The translations under genes were made by a program, and so were the position numbers. This document shows, piece after piece, positions 52,619 to 62,189 of a DNA stretch of 64,000 nucleotides (position 1 is the first letter of the stretch; each line of letters begins with the position of its first letter). Source of the stretch: an uncultured Pseudohongiella sp. GTDB taxonomy: Bacteria > Pseudomonadota > Gammaproteobacteria > Pseudomonadales > Pseudohongiellaceae. Below the pieces are notes generated by a model. It saw nothing but the letters and a program-made list of their open reading frames with translations, had not been told where the DNA came from and searched no databases. Location of the stretch: contig OX638341.1 in NCBI GenBank assembly GCA_951812965.1, positions 2,276,438 through 2,340,437 on the forward strand, in the 5' to 3' direction.

Positions 52619-54634
52619 ATGATCCCCGAACTGGGTCAGTTCTCACTGATACTGGCGTTCTGCCTCAGTATTCTGCTGGGTGTAATGCCGCTGGCCGGCG
52701 CCGCCACCGGCAACCGCCTGTGGATTAGCTTGGGCCGGCCACTCAGCGCCGGCCTGTTCGTTTTCCTCGGTATCTGCCTGTTCATCCTCGGCCATGCTTT
52801 CGTCACCGATGACTTCTCGGTCCGGGTGGTCGCGGCGCAGTCGAATACTCTCTTGCCGATGCAGTACAAGGTGACCGCGCTCTGGGGCGGTCACGAGGGC
52901 AGCTTTCTGCTGTGGACTTTCATGCTATCCGGCTGGATTCTGGCGGTAGGCATGTTCAGCAAGAGCATGCCCGCGGAATTCGTCTCCCGGGTACTTGGTG
53001 TGCTCGGACTGCTCAGCGCGAGCTATATCCTGTTCATGCTCGCCACTTCCAACCCGTTCGACCGCATGGTTCCCGTACCGCCTGCCGACGGCGCGGACCT
53101 GAACTCCGCCCTGCAGGATATCGGCTTCATCATGCACCCGCCGATCTTGTACATGGGATATGTCGGCTACTCCGTGGTATTTGCCTTCGCCGTCGCGGCC
53201 TTGCTCAGCGGCCGCCTCGACGCCGCCTGGGCGCGCTGGTCGCGGCCCTGGGCCAATGTCGCCTGGGCCATCCTGACCATCGGCATCGCGCTGGGAAGCT
53301 GGTGGGCGTATTACGAGTTGGGCTGGGGCGGCTGGTGGGCCTGGGATCCGGTGGAAAACCCGCCGCTGATCACCTGGCTGTTCGGCACGGCGCTGATTCA
53401 TTCGCTGGCAGTGACCGAGAAGCGGCGCGTATTCAAGAACTGGACGGTATTGCTCGCGATTCTAGCTTTCGCCGGCAGTCTGCTCGGCACTTTCATCACG
53501 CGTTCAGGGCTGCTGACATCGGTGCATGCCTTTGCCAGCGATCCTTCCCGAGGGGTATTCATTCTCGCCATACTGGGCGTTTTCGTCGGCGGCGCCCTGT
53601 TGCTTTACGCGATTCGAGCGCCCTTGATCAAGAGTGAATTCGGTTTCGGTTCGCTTTCTCGGGAGATATTTCTGCTCGCCAACAATGTCATCCTGGTCGT
53701 TGCCGCGGCCTCGGTATTCCTCGGTACGCTTTTTCCGATGTTTTACCAGGCGCTGACCGGTGACCTGATCTCCATTGGACCGCCGTATTTCAACATCATT
53801 TTCGTGCCCCTGATGATCCTGCTCGTGATATTTCTCGGTATCGGACCGATCAGCCGCTGGAAAAAGACTTCGGGCGCCTATTTGCAACAACAACTCGGCA
53901 AGGTGGCGGCCGCCAGTGTGCTGCTCGGCGTCGCGCTGCCGCTGATCGTCTTGCTGGACATTTCCATCCCGGCCACCATTGCCGTCGCGCTGGCTGTCTG
54001 GATCGTGCTCGGCATCGGCCGGGATCTGCTCGCCAAAACCGCCAACAAGCCCAGCCGCCTGCAAGGCCTGCGTTCGCTGACTTACGGCTACTACGGCATG
54101 CAGGGTGCGCATTTCGGCGTTGCCGTGATGCTCGTCGGCGTCGCCCTGACCAGTTATTTCAGCACCGAGCGAAGCATTTTGCTGCAAACCGGCGATACGG
54201 TGGAGCTAGGTAATTACGAATTCCAGTTCGCGGGTAGTGAGCGGCTCGCCGGGCCGAACTACAATGCCAACCGGGCAACGGTTCTCGTCACTCGTGACGG
54301 CGACGCCGTGGCGGATCTGTACCCGGAATTGCGGGTCTACCTCGCCAGCGGCACGCCGTCGACCGAAATGGCAATCGATCCGAGTTTGTGGCGCGACCTG
54401 TTAGTGATACCGGGCGAAATCCGCGACAACGGCGCCTGGACCATGACGGTGTATGTCAAACCGTTCGTACGCTGGATCTGGCTTGGCGCCATCATCATGG
54501 CCTTGAGCGCCACCATCGCCGCTACCGACCGGCGCTATCGCAAGCTGGCGCGGGTACGCAAACAGGCAGAGGATAAGGCCGGCGAAGAAGTGGGGCAGGG
54601 CGATTTGCAACCCGTGCCGGGAGGCGGCACATGA
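52619..54634 (+). CDS. ccmF: Cytochrome c haem lyase subunit CcmF
   Basis: A 671-residue integral membrane protein that attaches haem to apocytochrome c. It has many helices, the WWD domain WGGWWAWDPVENPPLITWLF, and the conserved histidines in LFVFLGICLFILGHAFV, KVTALWGGHEGSFLLWTF and ENPPLITWLFGTALIHSLAV. Start ATG directly after the ccmE stop; 4-bp overlap with ccmG. Confidence 0.96.
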   Translation: MIPELGQFSLILAFCLSILLGVMPLAGAATGNRLWISLGRPLSAGLFVFLGICLFILGHAFVTDDFSVRVVAAQSNTLLPMQYKVTALWGGHEGSFLLWTFMLSGWILAVGMFSKSMPAEFVSRVLGVLGLLSASYILFMLATSNPFDRMVPVPPADGADLNSALQDIGFIMHPPILYMGYVGYSVVFAFAVAALLSGRLDAAWARWSRPWANVAWAILTIGIALGSWWAYYELGWGGWWAWDPVENPPLITWLFGTALIHSLAVTEKRRVFKNWTVLLAILAFAGSLLGTFITRSGLLTSVHAFASDPSRGVFILAILGVFVGGALLLYAIRAPLIKSEFGFGSLSREIFLLANNVILVVAAASVFLGTLFPMFYQALTGDLISIGPPYFNIIFVPLMILLVIFLGIGPISRWKKTSGAYLQQQLGKVAAASVLLGVALPLIVLLDISIPATIAVALAVWIVLGIGRDLLAKTANKPSRLQGLRSLTYGYYGMQGAHFGVAVMLVGVALTSYFSTERSILLQTGDTVELGNYEFQFAGSERLAGPNYNANRATVLVTRDGDAVADLYPELRVYLASGTPSTEMAIDPSLWRDLLVIPGEIRDNGAWTMTVYVKPFVRWIWLGAIIMALSATIAATDRRYRKLARVRKQAEDKAGEEVGQGDLQPVPGGGT

Positions 54635-55179
54635 AGAAATTCACCTCTTATGCGCCCATCGCGGCCTTTTTCGTTTTGGCCATCGTTCTCTGGCGGGGGC
54701 TTTATCTCGATCCGACCGAACTGCCGTCGGTGCTGATCGACAAACCCATGCCGACTTTCGTCATGGCCACGCTGGAAGGGGAGCCCGTCGGTAATGCCGA
54801 CCTGCCCGACAGTATCTTCCTGCTCAATGTATGGGGCAGCTATTGTCTGCCCTGCCTGGTCGAGCACCCGACCTTCATGCGCCTGTCGGAAGAGGGCGAG
54901 TTTCCCGTGGTTGGCGTGAATTACCGCGACCGTCAGCCGCTGGCGCTTGACTGGCTTGACTTGAACGGCGATCCCTTTGCGTACAGCATCCTGGATCAAG
55001 ACGGCCGTTTCGGCATCGATCTTGGCGTTTACGGCGCTCCCGAGACTTTTCTGGTCGACAGTGAAGGCGTGATCCGTTATCGCCACGTAGGTGTACTGGA
55101 AGAGAATGTCTGGCGTGAAGTCTTTTTGCCCGCTATTGCCGAATTGCGCGGCGTACCCGCGGCTCCGGCCTCACGATAG
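54631..55179 (+). CDS. ccmG: Thioredoxin-like CcmG/DsbE
   Basis: A 182-residue membrane-anchored thiol reductant that keeps apocytochrome cysteines reduced. One N-terminal helix is followed by a thioredoxin fold with active site WGSYCLPCLVEHP and cis-proline in VYGAPETFLVD. The residue before the CxxC is tyrosine where most CcmG proteins have tryptophan, and the pair is Leu-Pro. Overlaps ccmF by 4 bp. Confidence 0.92.
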   Translation: MKKFTSYAPIAAFFVLAIVLWRGLYLDPTELPSVLIDKPMPTFVMATLEGEPVGNADLPDSIFLLNVWGSYCLPCLVEHPTFMRLSEEGEFPVVGVNYRDRQPLALDWLDLNGDPFAYSILDQDGRFGIDLGVYGAPETFLVDSEGVIRYRHVGVLEENVWREVFLPAIAELRGVPAAPASR

Positions 55180-55210
55180 CCGGCGGTACGGCTCCCACGC
55201 GCCCTTAATC

Positions 55211-55681
55211 ATGAACCCGTTGCGTTACTTGCCATGTCTGGTCTTGTTGCTGGCCGCCGCTCCGGGTCTGGCCCAGGTCGATGCCTTCACCTTCGAGAAC
55301 GACGAGCAACAGCAGCGTTTCCGGACCCTGTCGAACGAGTTTCGCTGCCCCATGTGCCAGAACGCCAATCTGACCGGCTCCACCGGCGGTGTTGCCGAAG
55401 ACCTGCGCCGGGAAATTCATCGCATGATTCTGGCGGGCAACACCGACGCCGAGATCGAGCAGTTCATGTTCGAGCGCTACGGGGATTTCATCTTCTACCT
55501 TCCCCGCCTGCGCGCCGATACTGTATTGCTGTGGTTCGGGCCATTGCTCTTTCTGCTGCTCGGCGGCTACATCGGCTGGCGTATTTACCGGCAGGCAAGC
55601 GGCAATCAGCAGGCAGCGACGAATGTTGGACTCGACCCGGCGGAACAGGAACGTTTGCGGCGGCTGCTTGACGATGACTGA
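55211..55681 (+). CDS. ccmH: Cytochrome c maturation protein CcmH
   Basis: A 156-residue thiol protein with a signal peptide (ending near GLAQVD), the redox motif NEFRCPMCQNANLTGSTG and one C-terminal helix (LLWFGPLLFLLLGGYIGW). The usual motif is RCxxCQN, which is kept. The longer open frame upstream overlaps ccmG and is not credible; the ATG at 55211 begins the signal peptide. Overlaps ccmI by 8 bp. Confidence 0.93.
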   Translation: MNPLRYLPCLVLLLAAAPGLAQVDAFTFENDEQQQRFRTLSNEFRCPMCQNANLTGSTGGVAEDLRREIHRMILAGNTDAEIEQFMFERYGDFIFYLPRLRADTVLLWFGPLLFLLLGGYIGWRIYRQASGNQQAATNVGLDPAEQERLRRLLDDD

Positions 55682-56951
55682 ATTTACCGGCCTGTTCTGG
55701 CTCTTTTGCGCGTTGCTGGTTCTGTTCGCTGCGGCCTTTGTCGCCGTGCCCGTGTGGCGAGCGTCGCGCGGCTCGCCGGTCAGCGGCGAAATTGATCGTG
55801 CCGAGGCCAATATCGCACTGTTCCGCGAACGCAAACAGGAGCTCGAAGCCGATCATGCCGCCGGCGAGATGGACCGGGAAGAGCTTGACTCCCTGTTGCT
55901 CGAATTGCAGAAAAGCCTGTTGACCGATGTCGAAACCGCGGAGCCGCCGCGCGACGAACCCCATCCTGTCATTCCGCGCGGAGCGAAGCGGAGTCGCGGA
56001 TTCTCCTTGTCCTGGCGCTCTCCGGCGTTTCTCACGCCGCTGGCGCTGATGCTCGTGCTGCCCCTGGCCGCCTGGCTGATGTATCAGCAATGGGGTCAAC
56101 TCGATGATGTCGAACTGATGGACCAGTTCCAGCGCACGGTGCAGAACGAGAACGATCCGGAAACCGCGCGCGATCTCGTACTGAGCTTGTGGCAGGTAGT
56201 GCAGGAAAATCCCGAGCGTCCTTGGGCGTGGTATTTCCTGGGCGAAAACCTCTCCACCCTCGGTTTGTTCGATGACGCTAACTCCGCCTACCGGCAGGCC
56301 GCCGAACGCATGAGCGCGGATGATGAAAAAGCGTTGGCGCTCGGCAGGGTGGTGCTTACCGCCTATGTCATGGAGCAACTTCAGATCACGCCGGAAGTCC
56401 AGGAGTTGATCGAGCGCACCCTCGAACTCAATCCCGACGAACCCAATGTATTGCAATTGCTCGCGACGGACGCCCGGGAACGCGAAGACTACGATGCCGC
56501 CATCGGCTATTGGCGCCGGCTTTCCCAGTTGAATCCCAATTCGCTGACGGTGCGGGAAAATATCGCTGAACTGCAACGCCTGCGCACGGGTGACGCCGCC
56601 GGCGGCGGGCCGGCCATCGAAGTCGCGGTAGCCGTCGCGGACAATTTGCCGCTCGACCCGCAATTGCGCGTCTTCGTCTCGGCCCGTAACGCCCAGGTCG
56701 ACGGCATGCCGCCGCTTGCAGTTGCCGACATCACCGTTGCCGATCTGCCGACCCGAATCCGCCTCGACGACAGTCTGGCTGTGGGCCCATTCAATCTTTC
56801 CTCGGCCGAATCGGTTTACGTCAGCGCCCTGATTTCACAAGTCGGCACCGCCAATCGCGCCTCCGGCGACTATTTCGCCGAAACCGAAGCCTTTTCCCTC
56901 GAAAGCCCGCCTCTGCCGGTGGAACTGCTGATTTCCGAAATCGTTCCCTGA
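55674..56951 (+). CDS. ccmI: Apocytochrome chaperone CcmI
   Basis: A 425-residue protein with an N-terminal helix, a cytoplasmic loop, a second helix (FLTPLALMLVLPLAAWLMYQ) and a periplasmic TPR domain (WYFLGENLSTLGLFDDANSA and NVLQLLATDAREREDYDAAI), ending in a CcmH-like beta domain. TPRs hold the apocytochrome C-terminus. The loop contains HPVIPRGAKRSRG, encoded by a GC-rich inverted repeat at 55967-56000, which looks like in-frame repeat insertion. Last gene of the ccm cluster; convergent with the thiolase gene. Confidence 0.9.
   Translation: MTEFTGLFWLFCALLVLFAAAFVAVPVWRASRGSPVSGEIDRAEANIALFRERKQELEADHAAGEMDREELDSLLLELQKSLLTDVETAEPPRDEPHPVIPRGAKRSRGFSLSWRSPAFLTPLALMLVLPLAAWLMYQQWGQLDDVELMDQFQRTVQNENDPETARDLVLSLWQVVQENPERPWAWYFLGENLSTLGLFDDANSAYRQAAERMSADDEKALALGRVVLTAYVMEQLQITPEVQELIERTLELNPDEPNVLQLLATDAREREDYDAAIGYWRRLSQLNPNSLTVRENIAELQRLRTGDAAGGGPAIEVAVAVADNLPLDPQLRVFVSARNAQVDGMPPLAVADITVADLPTRIRLDDSLAVGPFNLSSAESVYVSALISQVGTANRASGDYFAETEAFSLESPPLPVELLISEIVP
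55967..56000. repeat. REP-like hairpin inserted in ccmI
   Basis: The stretch around CATTCCGCGCGGAGCGAAGC followed by GGAGTCGCGG can fold CCGCG against CGCGG with an inner GC-rich stem. It is translated in frame as VIPRGAKRSRG in the cytoplasmic loop, where insertions are tolerated. The same sequence was not found elsewhere in the window. Confidence 0.55.
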
Positions 56952-57048
56952 GTTGGCGCGAACAACGCTGCAATCAGTAATGCAACTGCTGCCATGATGT
57001 GTTTTATCTGCGTCAATATTTCCCTGTCTATTCGGTCTCTGGATCCGA

Positions 57049-58227
57049 TCAAAATATCTCGAATAATCCTGCGGCGCCCATGCCACCGCCAATACACATC
57101 GTGACCACCCCATGCTTGACGCCACGGCGGCGACCTTCAATCAACAGGTGCCCGGTCATGCGCGCGCCAGTCATGCCGAAGGGATGGCCAATAGAAATAG
57201 AACCGCCATTGACATTGCAAATGTCTGGATTGATTTCGAGCCGGTCGCGGCAATAGAGTGCCTGGCTTGCGAAGGCCTCATTCAGCTCCCATAGGTCGAT
57301 ATCGTCGACCTTCAGCCCATGGCGTTCCAGCAAGCGAGGTACCGCGAAGACTGGACCAATGCCCATCTCATCCGGCTCGCAGCCCGCTACCACGAAACCT
57401 TTGAATGCGCCGAGAGGAGCGATACCTTCCTTCTCCGCGAGGTCCCCGTCCATCAACACCAGCGCGGCAGCGCCATCGGACAACTGCGATGCATTGCCCG
57501 CCGTGATGAAGTGGCCTTCTCCCCGAACTGGATCAAGGCCGGCCAATCCCTCCAGCGTCGTGTTTGGCCGGTTGCAGTCGTCCATTGAAAAGGTCACTTC
57601 CTTACGCGTGACCTCGCCGGATTCCTTGTTTTTGAATGCCTGGGTAACAGTGATTGGAACGATCTCGTCATCCAGTTTGCCGGACGACTGTGCCGCGGCA
57701 GTACGCTGTTGACTGGCCAGCGCCAGCTCATCCTGAGACTCGCGACTTATGCCATATCGTTCGGCCACAATATCGGCGGTTTGGATCATCGAAAGGTAGA
57801 GATTGGGTTTGTGCTCTTCGACCCAGCTCTCACGCGCCTGTGGCGGGCGAGTGGGCGGCATCTGGCTGATGCTCTCCACGCCAGCGCCAATAGCGGCCGG
57901 AGCACCCTCCATTACGATGGAGTGCGCCGCCATCGCAACCGACTGTAATCCCGAGGAGCAGAACCGATTGACTGTGACAGCAGCGACGCTGACCGGCAAT
58001 CCAGCCCGGATCACCGATTGTCGCGCGATGTTCTGGCCGGTCCAGCCTTCCGGGTAGCCGCAACCCATGAAGCAGTCTTCAATCAACGCGGGATCGATGC
58101 CGGAGCGGCGGACAGCATGCTCTAACACATGGCCGCCCATAGTCGCGCCATGTGTTTCGTTAAACGCGCCGCGGTACGATTTGGCGAGCCCGGTCCGAGC
58201 TGTTGAGACGATGACCGCCTGTTTCAT
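57049..58227 (-). CDS. Acetyl-CoA acetyltransferase/thiolase
   Basis: A 392-residue thiolase. The acylated cysteine is C90 in [10 protein letters not shown], the catalytic histidine is in [14 protein letters not shown], and the second cysteine is in [16 protein letters not shown]. It splits or forms 3-ketoacyl-CoA. Length is typical. Base use looks less GC-rich than in the ccm genes. It is divergent from the nitroreductase and molybdoenzyme genes and may belong to the same acquired block; a beta-oxidation-like step on their product is possible. Confidence 0.93.
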   Translation of the reverse strand: MKQAVIVSTARTGLAKSYRGAFNETHGATMGGHVLEHAVRRSGIDPALIEDCFMGCGYPEGWTGQNIARQSVIRAGLPVSVAAVTVNRFCSSGLQSVAMAAHSIVMEGAPAAIGAGVESISQMPPTRPPQARESWVEEHKPNLYLSMIQTADIVAERYGISRESQDELALASQQRTAAAQSSGKLDDEIVPITVTQAFKNKESGEVTRKEVTFSMDDCNRPNTTLEGLAGLDPVRGEGHFITAGNASQLSDGAAALVLMDGDLAEKEGIAPLGAFKGFVVAGCEPDEMGIGPVFAVPRLLERHGLKVDDIDLWELNEAFASQALYCRDRLEINPDICNVNGGSISIGHPFGMTGARMTGHLLIEGRRRGVKHGVVTMCIGGGMGAAGLFEIF

Positions 58228-58279
58228 GAATAACTCTCCCTACCAGTTGTCAAGATCGCTTGGTTCTCAAGATAGCTGT

Positions 58280-58408
58280 TTAGTCCCACTTCTGCATTAG
58301 CTTGCCCTTATCGACCGCAGACTTCGGACTCAACTTGGCGAGCAATGACTTGCCGATGCCACGCAGCACTTCTTCGGTCATCGCAAGCGATTGAATTTCC
58401 AGCGACAT
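58280..58408 (-). CDS. Possible 42-residue protein upstream of the thiolase
   Basis: A short frame reading MSLEIQSLAMTEEVLRGIGK and ending KGKLMQKWD, with helix-forming, basic character, 52 bp before the thiolase start on the same strand. It could be a small protein, the remnant of a longer gene, or chance. The frame stays open to 58519 but the upstream part lies in AT-rich promoter-like DNA. Nothing similar was recognised. Confidence 0.3.
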   Translation of the reverse strand: MSLEIQSLAMTEEVLRGIGKSLLAKLSPKSAVDKGKLMQKWD

Positions 58409-58536
58409 ATCAATTAAACGTGTCGATATGCATATATTAGTGGTACTATTTTTGAGAACTAACATAATATTAGGCCGTCGGGCGGGCCGCCGTCCAGCCG
58501 AATAACGAGCCACTGACACCCACGGGGAAGCTTAAA

Positions 58537-59196
58537 ATGGAAACGAGTCCGGAGCAATTGCAGGCGATGCAGGCAGCCCAGCAGGCGGCGGCAGAACTGA
58601 AGGCGCGCTATCGCCCACTTGACGCCGATCACCTCGACATCCTGTTTCGCGAGGCCAGAAGTCACAATGGCTGGACCGACGAACCGGTCAGCAACGACAC
58701 GCTCAAGGCGTTACACGATCTCGCAAGAATGGGCCCAACCAGCATGAACTGCTGTCCGGCTCGATTCGTGTTTCTAACCTCTGACGAGGGCAAAGAGCGG
58801 ATCAAGCCGCACCTCATGGAAGGGAATATCGACAAGTCGATGTCCGCTCCCGTCTTGGCGATTATCGGTCATGATCTCGCGTTCTACGAGAAAATGGACC
58901 AGCTCTTGCCATTCCGTGACGTACGGCCCATGTTTGAAGGCAACGCCGAACTGGCCTCCATGACCGCGTTTCGAAACGGCACCTTGCAAGGCGCCTATTT
59001 TATGCTCGCTGCGCGTGCATTGGGGCTCGACTGCGGTCCAATGTCCGGGTTCAACAATGCTGGCGTGGACGAGGAATTTTTTGCAGGCACCAAAACCAGG
59101 TCGAACTTTATCTGCGGTCTTGGGCACGGTGATCCCGGAAAGCTATTTCCGCGCTTGCCACGATTCGAATTCGATGACGCCTGCCAGATAGTCTGA
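58537..59196 (+). CDS. RutE/HadB-like nitroreductase family oxidoreductase
   Basis: A 219-residue flavin oxidoreductase of the nitroreductase fold, closest by motif to malonic semialdehyde reductase RutE: HNGWTDEPVSNDTLKALHDL, ARMGPTSMNCCPARFVFLTS and AFRNGTLQGAYFMLAARALG. FMN-binding residues are in SHNGW and GFGHGD-like CGLGHGDPGK. It likely reduces a small aldehyde, quinone or enone with NAD(P)H. It is 11 bp before the molybdoenzyme large subunit, so the three plus-strand genes form one operon. Confidence 0.85.
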   Translation: METSPEQLQAMQAAQQAAAELKARYRPLDADHLDILFREARSHNGWTDEPVSNDTLKALHDLARMGPTSMNCCPARFVFLTSDEGKERIKPHLMEGNIDKSMSAPVLAIIGHDLAFYEKMDQLLPFRDVRPMFEGNAELASMTAFRNGTLQGAYFMLAARALGLDCGPMSGFNNAGVDEEFFAGTKTRSNFICGLGHGDPGKLFPRLPRFEFDDACQIV

Positions 59197-59207
59197 GAGG
59201 TAGGCCG

Positions 59208-62189
59208 ATGAAGAGTATCGCCTTGCGAATCGTCTTGTTCATACTGGCGCCGATGCTCAATCGGACCAGCAAGAAATATCCCGCATTCAGGGATGAGGCT
59301 CGCTTGCACGACTGCGTGCTGCAGATCAAGACGAAAAACAACCAGATTGGACGGCACTACTTTTTTAAAGACGGTCGGGTGCGATCTGTGGCGGGTGTGC
59401 ATCCATCTCCTGATGCCGCTATCGTTTTCAAGAACGTCGACATTGCGATGCAGACGCTTCGTCCGGATGCAGAGATGGCTTTCAAAGTTCATGCTGTGAA
59501 GAACTTTCTGATGACTATCGAAGGTTCGGATTCAATCGCCAACTGGATCCTGAAGTTGCTGCAGCGCATGAACTACGAGGGCTTCAAGTTTGGCGAGAAG
59601 ATGCCGGACGGCTGCATGCGCTACACCACTGTTACCAACGGCGGTCCGCTCCATGTTCATGTTCGCGACGGCAAAATCATTCGTATGACGCCGATCGAAT
59701 TTGCCGAGGACGATGCGGCAAGCTGGACAATCAAAGCCCGCGGTCGCGAGTTCAAGCCGAAGCGTCAGACTACCGTTGCACCGCACGGTTGTTCGATGAA
59801 AAGCACAGTGTACTCGGATGGACGTCTTCTCCATCCGATGAAGCGTGTCGACTTCGACCCGGACGGCGAGCGTAATCCGCAGAATCGCGGCATCTCAGGG
59901 TATGAGCGTATTAGTTGGGACGAAGCACTGGATATCGTCGCGAACGAAATCAAGCGGCAGAAAAAGAAGTACGGTCCTGGTGCGCTCCTGCTGCAGCATT
60001 GCTCGCATCACCAGTGGGGTAATGTTGGCTACTACCTGAGTGCGATGATGCGCTTCGGTAACCTGATCGGTTACACCCGCATGGCCATGAATCCCGACAG
60101 TTGGGAAGGCTGGTACTGGGGAGCACAGCACCACGTGGGTTTCACGCAGCGTGTGGGCACACCACCGAGCTACGGAACACTTGAGGATTGTTTGCAGGAA
60201 GCGGAACAAATCGTATTCTGGTCGAGCGACCCGGAGAGCACTAACGCCTCGTATGCTGCGTTCGAGTCTACTCCGCGCCGTCTTTGGGCGAAGGAGCTTG
60301 GCTTCGATTTCGTGCATATCGACCCGCACTACAACCCGACCGCACAGTTGCTCGGCGGCAAGTGGATTCCCATCAAGCCGACGACGGACCCGGCGCTTGC
60401 AATCGCAATCATGTACGTATGGGCGACCGAAGGTTTGTATGACAAGGATTACGTTGCCGAGCGTACGACTGGATTCGACGAGTGGCGAGATTACTTGCTC
60501 GGCACAGACGATGGCGTGCCGAAGACGCCCGAGTGGCAAGAGTCTGAAACCGGCGTCGCAGCGCGCGACGTCCGAGCACTCGCTCGTAGTTGGGCGAAGA
60601 AGAAGACCTACCTTTCCTGTGGGATGAGCGGAACCGGGTTTGGCGGCGCCTGCCGCGGCGCCACGGGTACGCAATGGGCTCGCTGCATGATACTGATGAT
60701 GGCAATGCAGGGCTGGGGAAAGCCGGGCATCAATATGGGCGGACTCATTGGCGGTTCGCCGGTGGACCTGCAATTCTATTTCCCGGGCTACGCTGACGGT
60801 GGTATCTCGGGAGATCTGAATTTCACGGGCAGTGCGATCAGCAACTACCAGCGCATGCCGCACATACTGACCGTCAATCCCTGCATGCAGCAGGTGCCGA
60901 AGCAAAAGATTCCGGAAGCGATCATCGATGGTGAGGCAGAAGGGTATTTGTGGGATGGCATGTCACAGGAAGGCCAGTTCGTTCCGTTCCAGTACCCATT
61001 GCCGGGTTTTTCCCCCATTCACATGATTTATCGCTACGGCTCCTCGGCGTTCAGCACGACAACCAATTCAGGCCGATTTGCGAAGTCGTATCGCCATGAC
61101 AGTATCGAGTTTGTCGTCAACCAGACGATCTTCATGGAAGGTGAGGCGCAATTTGCCGATGTCATCCTGCCGGCATGTTCCAACCTGGAGCGCTGGGATA
61201 TCGGCGAGTGGAACAGCGCGGGTGGATATGGGCTGCACAACACCGAGGTGCTCAATCATCGCGTGATCGCTTTGCAGCACAAGTGCATCGAGCCGCTCGG
61301 CGAATCCAGGTCGGACTACCGGATTTTCACGGAAATCCTTGAGCGTCTCGGCATGGGCGCCGTGTTCACTGAGGGTTGCGGCGAGCTTGATTGGGCAAAG
61401 CGTATTTTCGATAGTTCAGATCTGCCAAAACACATTTCCTGGAAAGAGTTTGTTCGCAAGGGCTACTTCGTTGTCCCCGCGGAATACGAAGAAAGCCTCA
61501 GGCCGCCTGTGAGCATGCGCTGGTTTGCCGAGGGCAGGAAGAAGGATGTTCCGGAGCCACATCCATTGCCGTCGCAATGGGCCGAAGACTTTGGCTATGG
61601 TGTACATACACCGAGTGGCAAGATCGAATTCGTTCCGGAGATCCTGAAGCGCAATGAAGAAACTCACCCGGAGCGCCCCGCGCTGAATCGTTACATCCCG
61701 TCATGGGAGGGCCCAAGGACGAAGGAACTCGTCGATCGTTTTCCACTGCAGATGATCGCGACACACAGTCGCTACAGCTTTCATACTTATTCTGACGGTT
61801 CATCATTTACCAACCAGATTAAAGACCATCGAACGCAGATCGATGGTCAGTACTACTGGATTATGCGGCTGAGCCCGGAAGATGCAGAGGCCCGCGGAAT
61901 CGAACAAAATGATCTCGTCAAAGTGTTCAACGATCGCGGCGCGGTTATTTGTGCAGCCGACATTTCTCATCTGGTGAAAACCGGCGTGGCCAAGAGCTAC
62001 GAGTCGAGCGCAAGTTACGAGGTGCTGCAGATCAACGGTGAGGAAGTTGAGGTTGGCGGTAGCCTCAACATCCTGACGCCGGAAAGACCGCAAGTTCCTG
62101 GCACGCACTCGATGAGTCCAAACTCAACGCTGGTTCAAGTTGAAAAGTATCGGCACGCCGGCGAACTGATGAAGACGAGGGCCGCATGA
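59208..62189 (+). CDS. Transhydroxylase-like molybdoenzyme large subunit with SCP2-like domain
   Basis: A 993-residue DMSO reductase-family protein. From about residue 125 on it follows the large subunit of pyrogallol transhydroxylase (AthL) and resorcinol hydroxylase. Ser298 and Asp297 in AMNPDSWEGW match the Mo-ligand serine and active-site aspartate, and His267 in SHHQWGN lies 31 residues before Ser298, as in AthL. The N-terminal Fe-S cysteine motif of other family members is absent, as in AthL. Residues 1-123 are an extra domain with SCP2-like features (FKDGRVRSVAGVHPSPDAAI, then EMAFKVHAVKNFLMTIEG), starting with a hydrophobic segment rather than a Tat signal, so the enzyme should be cytoplasmic. 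SCP2 domains bind sterols or acyl chains, which hints at a lipophilic substrate. Confidence 0.88.
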   Translation: MKSIALRIVLFILAPMLNRTSKKYPAFRDEARLHDCVLQIKTKNNQIGRHYFFKDGRVRSVAGVHPSPDAAIVFKNVDIAMQTLRPDAEMAFKVHAVKNFLMTIEGSDSIANWILKLLQRMNYEGFKFGEKMPDGCMRYTTVTNGGPLHVHVRDGKIIRMTPIEFAEDDAASWTIKARGREFKPKRQTTVAPHGCSMKSTVYSDGRLLHPMKRVDFDPDGERNPQNRGISGYERISWDEALDIVANEIKRQKKKYGPGALLLQHCSHHQWGNVGYYLSAMMRFGNLIGYTRMAMNPDSWEGWYWGAQHHVGFTQRVGTPPSYGTLEDCLQEAEQIVFWSSDPESTNASYAAFESTPRRLWAKELGFDFVHIDPHYNPTAQLLGGKWIPIKPTTDPALAIAIMYVWATEGLYDKDYVAERTTGFDEWRDYLLGTDDGVPKTPEWQESETGVAARDVRALARSWAKKKTYLSCGMSGTGFGGACRGATGTQWARCMILMMAMQGWGKPGINMGGLIGGSPVDLQFYFPGYADGGISGDLNFTGSAISNYQRMPHILTVNPCMQQVPKQKIPEAIIDGEAEGYLWDGMSQEGQFVPFQYPLPGFSPIHMIYRYGSSAFSTTTNSGRFAKSYRHDSIEFVVNQTIFMEGEAQFADVILPACSNLERWDIGEWNSAGGYGLHNTEVLNHRVIALQHKCIEPLGESRSDYRIFTEILERLGMGAVFTEGCGELDWAKRIFDSSDLPKHISWKEFVRKGYFVVPAEYEESLRPPVSMRWFAEGRKKDVPEPHPLPSQWAEDFGYGVHTPSGKIEFVPEILKRNEETHPERPALNRYIPSWEGPRTKELVDRFPLQMIATHSRYSFHTYSDGSSFTNQIKDHRTQIDGQYYWIMRLSPEDAEARGIEQNDLVKVFNDRGAVICAADISHLVKTGVAKSYESSASYEVLQINGEEVEVGGSLNILTPERPQVPGTHSMSPNSTLVQVEKYRHAGELMKTRAA

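Noticed and set aside
55488..56663. 391-codon frame antisense to ccmH and ccmI
   Set aside because: Spans two real genes on the other strand and has no family features.
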